DNA of 64,000 nucleotides from Tropicibacter sp. R16_0 (GTDB taxonomy: Bacteria > Pseudomonadota > Alphaproteobacteria > Rhodobacterales > Rhodobacteraceae): the NCBI RefSeq assembly GCF_017743935.1, contig NZ_JAGHRE010000003.1, forward strand, positions 372,001-436,000, read 5' to 3'. Made by a program: the position numbers and the translations under genes. Below the pieces are notes generated by a model. It was not told the DNA's origin and did not search any database. It saw only the letters and a program-made list of their open reading frames with translations. This document shows positions 1-8,768 of the stretch, piece after piece. How positions within the stretch are numbered: position 1 is the first letter of the stretch; the number at the start of each line of letters is the position of its first letter.

Positions 1-1444
1 ACTGAGTTTCGGGGCGCGGAGCCTTGTCGCAGATACCGTTGCCCAGATAGGACTGCGGGTCGGTGCCGTTGAAGGTGTTGGCGTACATTTCAACGTCAGC
101 ATAGAACTTCTGGAAGGTGTCAGGCGAGCCTGGGTCACCACCGAAGAAGACCGAAGCGTTGATGTTGCGCAGCTCGGTTTCGATGCCGATCTGGCTCCAC
201 CACTCTTTGATCAGAGCCTGGAAGTCCTGACGCACGGCGTTGGTCGAGGTCTGGTAAACGACCTTGAGCGGCACACCGTCTTTTTCGCGCACGCCGTCAC
301 CGTTGGTGTCAACGATGCCCGCATCGTCCAGCAGCTTGTTGGCGCCAGCGATGTCCTGGGTGTCGCACGAGAAGGTGGTCGAGTTCACGGCAGCAGGTGC
401 CGGAACCCAGTTACAGGTGACCGCACCGGCCTGACCGTAACCGATCTCAACCAGCAGCGGGCGGTCGATGGCCAGGGACATCGCTTTGTAGACGGCCGGA
501 TCCTGCAGGAACGGGTGCGGATGCTTGGCTGTCGAACGCTCGCCTTCGGGCAGATCGGGCGACGGGTTGGTCTGGTTCAGCATGATACGCTCGACCAGCG
601 GGCCGAAGCCTGCGATCGGGGTGCCTTTGCCGCCTTCTTGCATCTGCGCGATCACTTCGGGCGCCAGCTGCAGGTTCCAGGCATAGTCGAACTCGCCGGT
701 TTCCATGACAGCGCGGCCAGCAGCGGTCGCGTCGCCGCCACCTTTGAAGGTCACGGTCGCAAATGCGGGCTTGTTCGGGTCACGATAGTTTTCGTTGGCC
801 GCATAGGTGATCACGTCGTTCGGCTTGAACTCGGTGACGACAAACGGGCCGGTGCCGATCGGGCCAAAGTTTTCGGCGGTGCACTCAGGCGCTTTGGCGC
901 CCATGCAGTTTTCGAACTGTGCCTTCTGCAGGATCGGGCTTTCGCCGCCAACGAAGGGGCCGTAGGGGAACGGGGTCGGTTTGTCGAAGGTCACGACAAC
1001 GGTCATGTCATCGGGGGTTTCGACCGACTGAACGCCGTCAAACTTGGTCAGCTGCGCGCAGCCACCTTCGGGGTGCATGCAGTAGTCGGCGGTGAACTTG
1101 ACGTCAGCCGAGGTAAACGCCGAGCCGTCGGACCATTTGATGCCGGGCGCGATCTTCCAGGTGATCTGGGTCAGATCTTCGCTCACGCCACCGTTGGAAA
1201 CGGTCGGAATTTCGGTGGTCAGGAAGGGAACAAGCTCACCGTCCTGGTTGTAGCGTGCCAGCGGCTCAAGAATGATCGCCGAGGCGTCGCCGTCCTTGGT
1301 GCCACCCGACAGGAACGGGTTCAGAATCGACGGTGCTTGCCAATAAATGATGTTGACGTTGCCGTCCGACCCGCGCTCGGCCATGGCCATCGGGGCCATT
1401 GCCGTGCTTGCGATCGCACCAAGTAAAAGGGCTTTGACTTTCAT
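1..1444 (-). CDS. Peptide/dipeptide ABC transporter substrate-binding protein (family 5), 3' end outside window
   Basis: The reading frame starts at ATG (1444-1442 on the minus strand) and stays open to the left edge, so about 480 N-terminal residues are present and the C-terminus is missing. It opens with a Sec signal peptide (MKVKALLLGAIASTAMA, cleavage near residue 22) and continues with features of the family 5 extracellular solute-binding proteins (DppA/OppA type): an early LNPFLSGG stretch, WKIAPGIKWSDG followed by FTSADVKFT, and a later DPAVYKAMSLAIDR segment. The product should be periplasmic and deliver peptides or similar compounds to an inner-membrane ABC importer. It is transcribed away from the ATPase gene at 1728. 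Permease genes are not in the window and would be expected further left. The exact substrate cannot be read from the sequence. Confidence 0.9.
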   Translation of the reverse strand, partial: MKVKALLLGAIASTAMAPMAMAERGSDGNVNIIYWQAPSILNPFLSGGTKDGDASAIILEPLARYNQDGELVPFLTTEIPTVSNGGVSEDLTQITWKIAPGIKWSDGSAFTSADVKFTADYCMHPEGGCAQLTKFDGVQSVETPDDMTVVVTFDKPTPFPYGPFVGGESPILQKAQFENCMGAKAPECTAENFGPIGTGPFVVTEFKPNDVITYAANENYRDPNKPAFATVTFKGGGDATAAGRAVMETGEFDYAWNLQLAPEVIAQMQEGGKGTPIAGFGPLVERIMLNQTNPSPDLPEGERSTAKHPHPFLQDPAVYKAMSLAIDRPLLVEIGYGQAGAVTCNWVPAPAAVNSTTFSCDTQDIAGANKLLDDAGIVDTNGDGVREKDGVPLKVVYQTSTNAVRQDFQALIKEWWSQIGIETELRNINASVFFGGDPGSPDTFQKFYADVEMYANTFNGTDPQSYLGNGICDKAPRPETQ

Positions 1445-1727
1445 TATACACTCCATGTTGGACACTTACGTGCCTCGATTATCTCCGCGATGCCCGCGGA
1501 TTCAGCGTGTGCCGCTCTTTTGTTAAGGGGTTGGAACTAAACGGGAAACGAGTTCACGTTACGTAAGCGCCATTCTCCCCCCGAGAACGGTTACGAGGCG
1601 TATCGAAACAGAGTTTCAAAAAATTGCAAGCCTTCGTGACGGGAAAATCTATGCGTTTGACTTTCCCCCTTGCAGGGTCTTAGCGTTTGGCTCTCAATTC
1701 CAAAGGCGACCAAAGGGGAGCGCGCGC
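1445..1727. promoter_or_regulatory. Divergent intergenic region between the binding-protein and ATPase genes
   Basis: This 283-base gap separates two outward-reading genes of the same transporter and must hold promoters for both. It is clearly more AT-rich than its surroundings near 1600-1660. The motif CTTACGT near 1465 is matched by an inverted ACGTAAG near 1561-1567, but the two are far apart and I do not assign them to a regulator. A purine-rich Shine-Dalgarno (AAAGGGGAG, 1712-1720) precedes the GTG start at 1728. Confidence 0.5.
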
Positions 1728-3548
1728 GTGCTGGATCAGCCTATTGCACAGATCAAAGGTCTTCGGGTCGAATTTCAGACAAAAGACGGTCCGGTTGTTG
1801 GTGTCGAGGATGTCTCGTTCGAGGTAAATCCGGGCGAAACCGTTTGTATCGTTGGCGAATCCGGGTCCGGTAAATCGGTTTCTTCCCTCTCGCTGATGCG
1901 TCTGGTCGAGTTCGGCGGCGGCGAGATTGCAGGCGGAAAACTGCTGTTTGATCGACGCGATGGCGGTGAAATGGACCTGGCCAATGCCGACCAGGAGTTG
2001 ATGAAACAGATTCGCGGCAACGAGATCGGAATGATCTTTCAGGAGCCGATGACCGCCCTGAACCCTGTCTTTACGGTGGGTCGCCAGCTGACCGAAGGGC
2101 TGCGTGTTCACAAGGGCCTGTCGCAAAAAGACGCCGAGGCGCGCGCGCTCGAGTTGCTGCGCCAGGTGCGAATCCCCGAGCCCGAGCGCCGCCTGAAACA
2201 ATACCCGCACGAGTTGTCCGGCGGTATGCGTCAGCGTGTGGTGATTGCCATGGCGATGGCGTGTGAGCCGCGCCTGCTGATCGCGGATGAACCCACAACC
2301 GCGCTGGATGTGACTATTCAAGCCGAAATTTTGGCGCTGATGGACCGCTTGAAGCGCGAAACCGGCACGGCGGTGATGTTCATCACCCACGACATGGCTG
2401 TTGTCGCGCAGATGGCCGACCGCGTTGTCGTCATGTTCCGCGGCAACAAGGTCGAAGAGGGCACGGTTCAAGAGATCTTTGAGAACCCGCAGCACGACTA
2501 CACCAAGGCGCTGCTGGCTGCGGTTCCGAAACTGGGCGAGATGAGCGGCAGCACCCAACCCAGCCCGATGAAGCTGATGGGGGTCGAAGGTCAGAACCTG
2601 GATCCGATCCCTGGCACCAACGAGGTGCTGTTGCGGGTCAAAGGTTTGACCACGCGCTTCCCGGTCAAGGGCGGCTTTTTCCGTCGCACCATCTCCAACG
2701 TTCACGCAGTCGAAGACGTGTCGTTCACCATCAACAAGGGTCAAACCCTCAGCCTGGTGGGCGAATCAGGCTGCGGCAAATCCTCTGCGGGGCGTTCGAT
2801 TCTGCGTTTGGTCGAACCGATGGCGGGTGAAATCGACCTGGATGGCGTCGATATCATGAAGCTGGACCAGGGCGGCCTGCGCAAGGCGCGTCTGGACATG
2901 CAGATGATTTTCCAGGACCCGTTTGCCTCGCTCAACCCGCAGATGCAGTTGCTGGAGCAAGTGGCCGAACCGATGCGCAACTATGGCGTTGCCAGCGGGT
3001 CCGAGTTGACGGACCGGGTGGCGAACCTGTTCGACCGTGTGCAACTGCCCCGCAGCTTCATGCGCCGCTATCCGCACGAAATGTCCGGCGGTCAGCGTCA
3101 GCGAATCGCAATTGCGCGCGCCTTGGCCCTGAACCCCAAGCTGATCATCGCGGACGAGGCGGTCTCGGCGCTCGACGTGTCGGTGCAGGCGCAGGTTCTG
3201 AACCTGATGATGGAACTGCAGGCCGAATTGGGGCTGAGCTATCTGTTCATTTCCCACGACATGGCCGTGGTCGAACGCGTCAGCCATCAGGTCGGCGTGA
3301 TGTATCTGGGCCGGATTGTCGAGCTGGGACCGCGCAACCGCGTGTTCGAGAACCCGCAGCATCCCTATACACAGGCGCTGATGAAGGCCGTTCCGATCGC
3401 CGATCCGAACAAGCGCAAGTCGGAAAAAGACTTGAATTTCAAACCGATCCCGTCGCCCATCCACGGGTTGGACTACAGCCCGGAACCGTCGAAATACAAC
3501 GAAGTCGAGCCGGGGCATTATGTGCTGACCACCGACAGCGGGTACTAA
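1728..3548 (+). CDS. Dipeptide/oligopeptide ABC transporter ATP-binding protein, two fused ATPase domains
   Basis: This 606-residue protein is a DppD-DppF type fusion with two complete ABC ATPase domains. Domain 1 has Walker A GESGSGKS at residues 43-50, signature LSGGMRQRV near 163 and Walker B LLIADEPTTALD. Domain 2 has Walker A GESGCGKSS near 345, signature MSGGQRQRI near 451 and Walker B LIIADEAVSALD. Each domain is followed by the oligopeptide/dipeptide transporter C-terminal segment (HDYTKALLAAVP and HPYTQALMKAVP). It would power a peptide-type importer at the cytoplasmic face of the membrane. The start is GTG with Shine-Dalgarno AAAGGGGAG seven bases upstream. It leads a plus-strand run of hydrolase genes and diverges from its likely binding protein. 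Confidence 0.95.
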   Translation: MLDQPIAQIKGLRVEFQTKDGPVVGVEDVSFEVNPGETVCIVGESGSGKSVSSLSLMRLVEFGGGEIAGGKLLFDRRDGGEMDLANADQELMKQIRGNEIGMIFQEPMTALNPVFTVGRQLTEGLRVHKGLSQKDAEARALELLRQVRIPEPERRLKQYPHELSGGMRQRVVIAMAMACEPRLLIADEPTTALDVTIQAEILALMDRLKRETGTAVMFITHDMAVVAQMADRVVVMFRGNKVEEGTVQEIFENPQHDYTKALLAAVPKLGEMSGSTQPSPMKLMGVEGQNLDPIPGTNEVLLRVKGLTTRFPVKGGFFRRTISNVHAVEDVSFTINKGQTLSLVGESGCGKSSAGRSILRLVEPMAGEIDLDGVDIMKLDQGGLRKARLDMQMIFQDPFASLNPQMQLLEQVAEPMRNYGVASGSELTDRVANLFDRVQLPRSFMRRYPHEMSGGQRQRIAIARALALNPKLIIADEAVSALDVSVQAQVLNLMMELQAELGLSYLFISHDMAVVERVSHQVGVMYLGRIVELGPRNRVFENPQHPYTQALMKAVPIADPNKRKSEKDLNFKPIPSPIHGLDYSPEPSKYNEVEPGHYVLTTDSGY

Positions 3549-3557
3549 GGGGACATC

Positions 3558-4724
3558 ATGGCCGAGCGATTATCGCCGCTGGAGATCATGACCAAACTGA
3601 TCTCGTTTCCGACGGTCAGCCGGGATACCAACCTGCCACTGATCGACTGGGTCGAGGGGTATCTGGACGCGCACGGCATCGAAAGCCACCGCTGGCCCGA
3701 CCCGGACCAACCGCACAAGGCGGCTTTGTTTGCCCACGTCGGCCCCTGGGAAGAAGGGGCCGTCGTTCTGTCGGGGCACACGGATGTGGTGCCGGTCGAT
3801 GGGCAGCCTTGGGACAGCGACCCGTTCACCGTTGTCGAGCGAGACGGCAAGTATTTCGGGCGCGGCACCTGTGACATGAAGGGCTTTGACGCGCTCGCCA
3901 TTTGGGCGCTGGTCGAGGCCAAGTACCGCGACCCCAAGCGCCCGTTGCAATTGGCGCTTAGCTTTGACGAGGAAGTCGGCTGCACCGGTGCACCGCCGAT
4001 GATCGAAGCGATGCAGCCGGTGTTGCCCAAGGGCTCGGCCGTTATCGTGGGCGAGCCATCGATGATGAAAGCCGTGACCGGCCACAAGGGCGGGCAGGGG
4101 TTTTGGGTCGATGTCTGGGGGTTTGAAGTCCACAGTTCGATCATGCACACTGGCGTCAACGCCATCATGGAAGCGGCCAAGATCATCGCGTGGTCGAATG
4201 AGGTGAACGAAACCGAACGGGCCAAGGAACCCACCCCGGTCGCGGCGATGTTTGAACCGCCCTGGACGACGTTGCACACCGGCGTCATCGAAGGGGGTAC
4301 CGCTGCCAATATCACCGCGAAACACTGCCAGTTCGACATTGGTTACCGGGCCGTGCCAGACGCCGACAAGGACGCCTGGACCGCCATGGTCAGGGACAAG
4401 ATCCGCGAAGTTGAAGAGGGGATGCAAGCCATTCATCCCGAGGCACGGATCGAGGTGCATCAGCGCTTTGGCGTGCCGGGCCTGAAACCCGAAGAGAATG
4501 GCGAGGCCGAGGGATTGGTGCGCAAGATCACCGGTGATAATGCCAGCCACGTGGTCAGCTACGGCACTGAGGCGGGGCAGTTTCAAGAGGCAGGATATTC
4601 CGCGGTGGTCTGCGGCCCGGGCGACATCGCCCAAGCACACCAGCCCAACGAGTTTATCACGGTGGAACAGTTCAACGCGGGCCATGCATTCATGGAACGC
4701 CTGCTGGACCGATTATCGGAGTAA
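3558..4724 (+). CDS. M20 family acetylornithine deacetylase-like peptidase
   Basis: This 388-residue protein is an M20/ArgE-type metallohydrolase that would remove an N-acyl group from an amino acid such as N-acetylornithine. The di-zinc site is visible: GHTDVVPV near residue 74, GRGTCDMKG near 105, the catalytic SFDEEVGC near 135 and GEPS near 160. The dimerisation-domain HSSIMHTGVNA and a C-terminal YGTEAGQFQ segment also fit ArgE. It begins 10 bases after the ATPase stop (GGGGACATCATG) and so is in the same transcript. Being beside a peptide transporter and three other M20 enzymes rather than arginine genes suggests a scavenging role, which is inference. The name ArgE should be used with care. 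Confidence 0.88.
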   Translation: MAERLSPLEIMTKLISFPTVSRDTNLPLIDWVEGYLDAHGIESHRWPDPDQPHKAALFAHVGPWEEGAVVLSGHTDVVPVDGQPWDSDPFTVVERDGKYFGRGTCDMKGFDALAIWALVEAKYRDPKRPLQLALSFDEEVGCTGAPPMIEAMQPVLPKGSAVIVGEPSMMKAVTGHKGGQGFWVDVWGFEVHSSIMHTGVNAIMEAAKIIAWSNEVNETERAKEPTPVAAMFEPPWTTLHTGVIEGGTAANITAKHCQFDIGYRAVPDADKDAWTAMVRDKIREVEEGMQAIHPEARIEVHQRFGVPGLKPEENGEAEGLVRKITGDNASHVVSYGTEAGQFQEAGYSAVVCGPGDIAQAHQPNEFITVEQFNAGHAFMERLLDRLSE

Positions 4725-4730
4725 CGCCAC

Positions 4731-5102
4731 ATGACGCGAACGGAGCGGATCGAAGCTTATTTTGAGGCCCTGACCGCCGGCGATATCTCGGCAATCCTGG
4801 CGCTCTTTACACCCGAGGCAGAGATCCACTCGCCGTTTTTGGGTGTGCTCAATGTCTCGGACTTCTACGCCCGCCTCGACAGCGCTTCGGCCAACAGCGA
4901 ATTGACGGTGCTGGACGTGCTGATGGGCAGGGACAGCGGCGCGGCACGGTTCCGCTATGATTGGACGTTGAAATCGGGCGACAACATCGTCTTTGAGGGC
5001 GTGGACCATTTCACCTTTGGTCCCGACGATCGGTTCACGGCCATGCGCATCTACTATGACACGCACCCCGTCCGCGAGGATGTGGGTGACAAATACGCCT
5101 GA
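4731..5102 (+). CDS. NTF2-like / SnoaL-like protein
   Basis: This 123-residue protein has the pattern of the NTF2-like fold: an N-terminal helix ERIEAYFEALTAGDISAILALFTPEAEIHSP, then FEGVDHFTFGPDDRFTAMRIYYD at the C-terminal end. Members of this superfamily are small cone-shaped proteins that act as isomerases, cyclases or simple ligand binders. The sequence does not tell which applies here. It starts 6 bases after the deacetylase stop and lies 25 bases before the first of three tandem amidohydrolases, so it is part of the transporter and hydrolase transcript. A second, unrelated-looking NTF2-like gene occurs inside the nuo cluster at 29516. Confidence 0.75.
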   Translation: MTRTERIEAYFEALTAGDISAILALFTPEAEIHSPFLGVLNVSDFYARLDSASANSELTVLDVLMGRDSGAARFRYDWTLKSGDNIVFEGVDHFTFGPDDRFTAMRIYYDTHPVREDVGDKYA

Positions 5103-5127
5103 GGCGTGACAGCAAGGGGAGAGAGAA

Positions 5128-6294
5128 ATGCCAATCAAGAACCGCTTGGCGGAAATGCATGACGAAATCACCGGCTGGCGCCGCCATTTGCATGCGCACC
5201 CCGAGTTGCTCTTTGACGTCGAAGAGACCGCAGCATTTGTCGGCGAGCGGCTGAAAGAGATCGGTGTTGATACGATTACTCCCGGCATCGGGCGAACCGG
5301 AATTGTTGCCACGATCAAGGGGCGGACCGACACCAAGGGCCGCGTGATTGGCCTGCGTGCGGACATGGACGCGCTGCCGATCCACGAAGCGACGGGGTTG
5401 GACTATGCCTCGACCGTTGAGGGCAAGATGCATGCCTGCGGACATGACGGGCATACCTCGATGTTGCTTGGGGCCGCGAAATACCTGGCCGAGACACGGA
5501 ACTTTGACGGCACCGCCGTGCTGATCTTTCAACCCGCCGAAGAGGGCGGGGCAGGTGGTCTGGAAATGTGCCAGGACGGCATGATGGACCGTTGGGGCAT
5601 TCAAGAGGTCTATGGCATGCACAATATGCCGGGCATGCCGGTTGGGGAGTTTGCGATCCGTCCCGGTGCTTTGCTGGCCTCATCCGACGAGTTTGAAATC
5701 ACGGTGACCGGCAAGGGCGGCCATGCCGCAGCACCTCATGATGCGGTTGATACCACTCTGGTTGCATCGCAGATTGTTGTTACATTACAATCGGTTGTGG
5801 CGCGCACAGTTGATCCGATCAAGCGGGTTGTTCTGACAGTGGGCACCTTTGAAACTGACAGCGTCGCCTCGAACGTGATCGCGCATACCGCGCGCCTTCG
5901 GGGCACCGTTCGCACACTTGATCCCGAATATCGCGCCATTGCCGAAGAGCGCGTGCGCCGGATCGCCGAAGACACGGCTTCGGCCTTTGGCGCCAAGGCC
6001 GAGATGACCTGGACGCCAGGCTATCCCGCGACGGTCAACACGCCGGATGAGACCGCGTTTGCGGCTGAGGCCGCCAAAGCGGTATCGGGGTCCGTCAACG
6101 ACGCCACCGATCCGATCATGCCGAGTGAAGACTTTGCCTACATGCTTGAAGAGCGCCCCGGCGCCTACATCTTTATCGGCAACGGGGACACGGCCATGTG
6201 CCACCACCCGGAATACAACTTTGATGATGATGCGATCCCGGCTGGCTGCAGCTGGTTTGCCGAGATTGTCGAACGACGAATGCCTGCCGCCTAA
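5128..6294 (+). CDS. M20 family amidohydrolase, tandem copy 1
   Basis: This 388-residue protein belongs to the M20D aminoacylase/hippurate hydrolase group (carboxypeptidase Ss1 type), which cleaves the amide bond of N-acyl amino acids with a metal pair. The key motifs are RADMDALPI near residue 75, HACGHDGHT (Cys and His metal ligands) near 97, QPAEEGGAGG with the catalytic Glu near 133, and GKGGHAAAPHD near 190. It is the most diverged of three tandem copies: the C-terminal metal motif reads MPSEDFAYM where copies 2 and 3 have MGGEDF. It starts at an ATG preceded by AGGGGAGAGAG. The shared N-terminus (P-I/V-KNR-L/F-AE) across the three genes supports duplication. No signal peptide is seen, so it is cytoplasmic. 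Confidence 0.9.
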   Translation: MPIKNRLAEMHDEITGWRRHLHAHPELLFDVEETAAFVGERLKEIGVDTITPGIGRTGIVATIKGRTDTKGRVIGLRADMDALPIHEATGLDYASTVEGKMHACGHDGHTSMLLGAAKYLAETRNFDGTAVLIFQPAEEGGAGGLEMCQDGMMDRWGIQEVYGMHNMPGMPVGEFAIRPGALLASSDEFEITVTGKGGHAAAPHDAVDTTLVASQIVVTLQSVVARTVDPIKRVVLTVGTFETDSVASNVIAHTARLRGTVRTLDPEYRAIAEERVRRIAEDTASAFGAKAEMTWTPGYPATVNTPDETAFAAEAAKAVSGSVNDATDPIMPSEDFAYMLEERPGAYIFIGNGDTAMCHHPEYNFDDDAIPAGCSWFAEIVERRMPAA

Positions 6295-6333
6295 GCGCGG
6301 CCAATCCCATGGTATGACAAAGGGGAGAGTGAC

Positions 6334-7497
6334 ATGCCGATCAAGAACCGCCTGGCCGAAATGCACGCCGAGATTACGGCGTGGCGGCGAGACATCCACG
6401 AGAACCCCGAGATCCTGTACGACACACACCGCACCAGCGCTTTGGTCGCCGATCGGCTGAAAGAGTTCGGTTGCGATGAGGTGGTGACCGGCATCGGGCG
6501 TACCGGAGTTGTCGGTGTCATCAAAGGCAAGACTGACACCAAGGGCGCCGTGATTGGCCTGCGGGCGGACATGGACGCGCTGCCGATGCAGGAACAGACC
6601 GGGTTGGAGTATGCCTCGAAAACCGATGGCGCGATGCATGCCTGCGGTCATGACGGACATACGGCGATGGTGCTGGGGGCGGCGAAATACCTGGCCGAGA
6701 CCCGCAATTTCGATGGCACCGCCGTGGTCATCTTTCAGCCCGCCGAAGAGGGCGGTAACGGGGCCGAGGCGATGGTCAAGGACGGCATGATGGACCGATT
6801 TGGCATTCAAGAGGTTTACGGCATGCACAATGTGCCGGGCCTGCCGACCGGTCAATTTGCAATCCGCTCCGGCCCGATGCTGGCTGCTGCCGACACGTTC
6901 GACATTGCGCTTGAAGGGCACGGGGGTCATGCGGCCAAACCGCAAGAGACGATTGATACGACCGTGATGGCCTCGCAACTCATCGTGGCGTTGCAGACCA
7001 TCGTCTCGCGCAACACAGATCCGGTGTTGCAGGCCGTGGTTTCGGTCACGTCGGTGGAAACCTCGTCGAATGCCTTCAACGTCATCCCGCAGGCTGCGCG
7101 GATCAAAGGCACCGTGCGGACCCATTCCAACGACATGCGCACCCTGATCGAACAGCGCGTGCATGAGGTGACGCATGGGATCGCAGCGACCTTTGGCGGC
7201 AAGGCTGAGGTGACCTATGAACACGGGGTTCCCGTGACCAGCAATGCCGAGGAAAACACCGAATACGCGGCCGAGGCTGCGCGCATCGTGGGTGGCTCCT
7301 GTGGCGAGGCACCAATGGTCATGGGCGGCGAGGACTTTTCGTTCATGTTGGAGGCTCGCCCTGGCGCCTTCATCATCCTGGGCAATGGCGACAGCGCCGG
7401 GCTGCACCACCCCGAATACAACTTCAACGACGAGATCATTCCGATCGGCTGCAGCTGGTTTGCCGAGATGGTCGAGCGGCGCATGCCTGCGGCGTAA
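6334..7497 (+). CDS. M20 family amidohydrolase, tandem copy 2
   Basis: The second of three tandem M20D amidohydrolases, 387 residues. The metal-binding and catalytic motifs are intact: RADMDALPM, HACGHDGHT, QPAEEGGNG, GHGGHAAKP and MGGEDFSFM. It ends with CSWFAEMVERRMPAA, nearly the same tail as copies 1 and 3. The upstream region AAGGGGAGAGTGACATG closely resembles the leader of copy 1, so the duplicated unit included the ribosome binding site. The sequence around GLEYASKTDGAMHACGHDGH is shared with copy 3 and differs in copy 1, which makes 2 and 3 the closer pair. Substrate is unknown; N-acyl amino acids are the usual substrates of the family. Confidence 0.9.
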   Translation: MPIKNRLAEMHAEITAWRRDIHENPEILYDTHRTSALVADRLKEFGCDEVVTGIGRTGVVGVIKGKTDTKGAVIGLRADMDALPMQEQTGLEYASKTDGAMHACGHDGHTAMVLGAAKYLAETRNFDGTAVVIFQPAEEGGNGAEAMVKDGMMDRFGIQEVYGMHNVPGLPTGQFAIRSGPMLAAADTFDIALEGHGGHAAKPQETIDTTVMASQLIVALQTIVSRNTDPVLQAVVSVTSVETSSNAFNVIPQAARIKGTVRTHSNDMRTLIEQRVHEVTHGIAATFGGKAEVTYEHGVPVTSNAEENTEYAAEAARIVGGSCGEAPMVMGGEDFSFMLEARPGAFIILGNGDSAGLHHPEYNFNDEIIPIGCSWFAEMVERRMPAA

Positions 7498-7525
7498 ATG
7501 AGATAAACCAAGAGAGAGAAGAGAC

Positions 7526-8689
7526 ATGCCAGTCAAGAACCGCTTTGCGGAACTGCAAAATGAAATCACCGAATGGCGACGAGACATTCATGAAAACCCT
7601 GAAATTCTCTTTGAAACGCACCGCACCAGCGCGTTGGTTGCGGAAAAACTGCAAGAATTCGGCTGTGATGAGATTGTCACCGGCATCGGCCGCACCGGCG
7701 TTGTGGGCGTGATCAAGGGCAAGTCCGACACTGCCGGAAAGGTCATCGGTTTGCGCGCCGACATGGACGCGCTGCCGATCCACGAGGCGACCGGGTTGGA
7801 GTATGCCTCGAAAACCGATGGTGCGATGCATGCCTGCGGTCACGACGGCCACACCGCGATGTTGCTGGGAGCGGCGAAGTACCTGTCCGAGACGCGCAAC
7901 TTTGACGGCACCGTTGTCGTGATCTTCCAGCCCGCCGAAGAAGGCGGCGGCGGCGGCAAAGAGATGTGCGACGACGGCATGATGGAGCGTTGGAACATCC
8001 AGGAAGTCTATGGCATGCACAACTGGCCGGGACGTCCTGTTGGCTCTTTCGCGATCCGTCCCGGTGCGTTCTTTGCGGCCACCGATACGTTCGACATCAC
8101 GCTTGAGGGTCGCGGCGGTCACGCAGCAAAACCGCATGACACCGTCGACACCACCGTGATGGCCGCGCAGACCGTCCTGGCGCTGCAGACGATTGCGTCG
8201 CGCAATGCCGACCCGGTTGATCAGATCGTTGTCTCGGTGACCTCGTTCGAAACCTCGTCCAAGGCGTTCAACGTGATCCCGCAGACGGTGCAGATCAAAG
8301 GCACCGTGCGCACCATGTCGAAAGAGATGCGCGATCTGGCCGAAACCCGGATCAAGGAGATTTGCAACGGCATCGCAGCCACCTTTGGCGGAACCGCCGA
8401 CATCAACTACATGCGCGGCTATCCGGTGATGGTGAACACCGAAGAGCAGACCGAGTTTGCGGCCAAGGTGGCGGCGTCTGTGTCCGGATCGTGCGATGAC
8501 GCGCCTTTGGTGATGGGGGGCGAGGATTTTGCCTTCATGCTCGAAGAGCGCCCCGGTGCCTATATCCTGGTCGGCAATGGTGACACTGCTATGGTGCACC
8601 ATCCCGAGTACAACTTTAACGATGACGCAATCCCGGCTGGCTGCAGCTGGTGGGCCGAGATCGTCGAGCAGCGGATGCCTGCTGCTTGA
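7526..8689 (+). CDS. M20 family amidohydrolase, tandem copy 3
   Basis: The third tandem M20D amidohydrolase, 387 residues, with all family motifs: RADMDALPI, HACGHDGHT, QPAEEGGGGG, GRGGHAAKPHD and MGGEDFAFM. It begins after a purine-rich leader (AAGAGAGAGAAGAGACATG). It differs from copy 2 by many substitutions spread along the length, including AIRPGAFFAATDTFDI where copy 2 has AIRSGPMLAAADTFDI. That pattern points to an old duplication with divergence of substrate contacts rather than a fresh copy. It is the last gene of the transporter/hydrolase run; a palindromic element follows and the next gene is on the other strand. Confidence 0.9.
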   Translation: MPVKNRFAELQNEITEWRRDIHENPEILFETHRTSALVAEKLQEFGCDEIVTGIGRTGVVGVIKGKSDTAGKVIGLRADMDALPIHEATGLEYASKTDGAMHACGHDGHTAMLLGAAKYLSETRNFDGTVVVIFQPAEEGGGGGKEMCDDGMMERWNIQEVYGMHNWPGRPVGSFAIRPGAFFAATDTFDITLEGRGGHAAKPHDTVDTTVMAAQTVLALQTIASRNADPVDQIVVSVTSFETSSKAFNVIPQTVQIKGTVRTMSKEMRDLAETRIKEICNGIAATFGGTADINYMRGYPVMVNTEEQTEFAAKVAASVSGSCDDAPLVMGGEDFAFMLEERPGAYILVGNGDTAMVHHPEYNFNDDAIPAGCSWWAEIVEQRMPAA

Positions 8690-8703
8690 TCCAAAGGTGG
8701 GAA

Positions 8704-8756
8704 GGGGGCTCTGCCCCCGACCCCTGCGGGGCCTCCCCCGGAGTATTTCTGAAAGG
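8704..8756. repeat. GC-rich REP-like palindromic element
   Basis: Two adjacent hairpins are visible: GGGGGC-TCT-GCCCCC (8704-8718) and CCCC-TGC-GGGG (8721-8731), followed by CCTCCCCCGGAGTATTTC and a purine stretch GAAAGGGTGAAGAGG. Similar hairpin-plus-GGAGTATTT arrangements are, to my knowledge, common between genes in Roseobacter-group genomes. It sits between two convergent genes, where REP-like elements and terminators usually lie, and may end transcription from either side. Only this one copy is seen in the window. Confidence 0.6.
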
Positions 8757-8768
8757 GTGAAGAGGCGG

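Noticed and set aside
515-1426. 303-codon plus-strand frame within the binding-protein gene
   Set aside because: The minus strand has a signal peptide and solute-binding family motifs throughout; the plus frame is its shadow.
1445-1727. Possible palindromic regulator site in the transporter intergenic region
   Set aside because: The CTTACGT/ACGTAAG pair is about 100 bases apart and too short to call a site with confidence.
5785-7587. 600-codon minus-strand frame opposite the M20 tandem
   Set aside because: Such long antisense frames arise in GC-rich genes with strong codon bias. It repeats the duplicated pattern of the plus-strand genes and has no recognisable domain.
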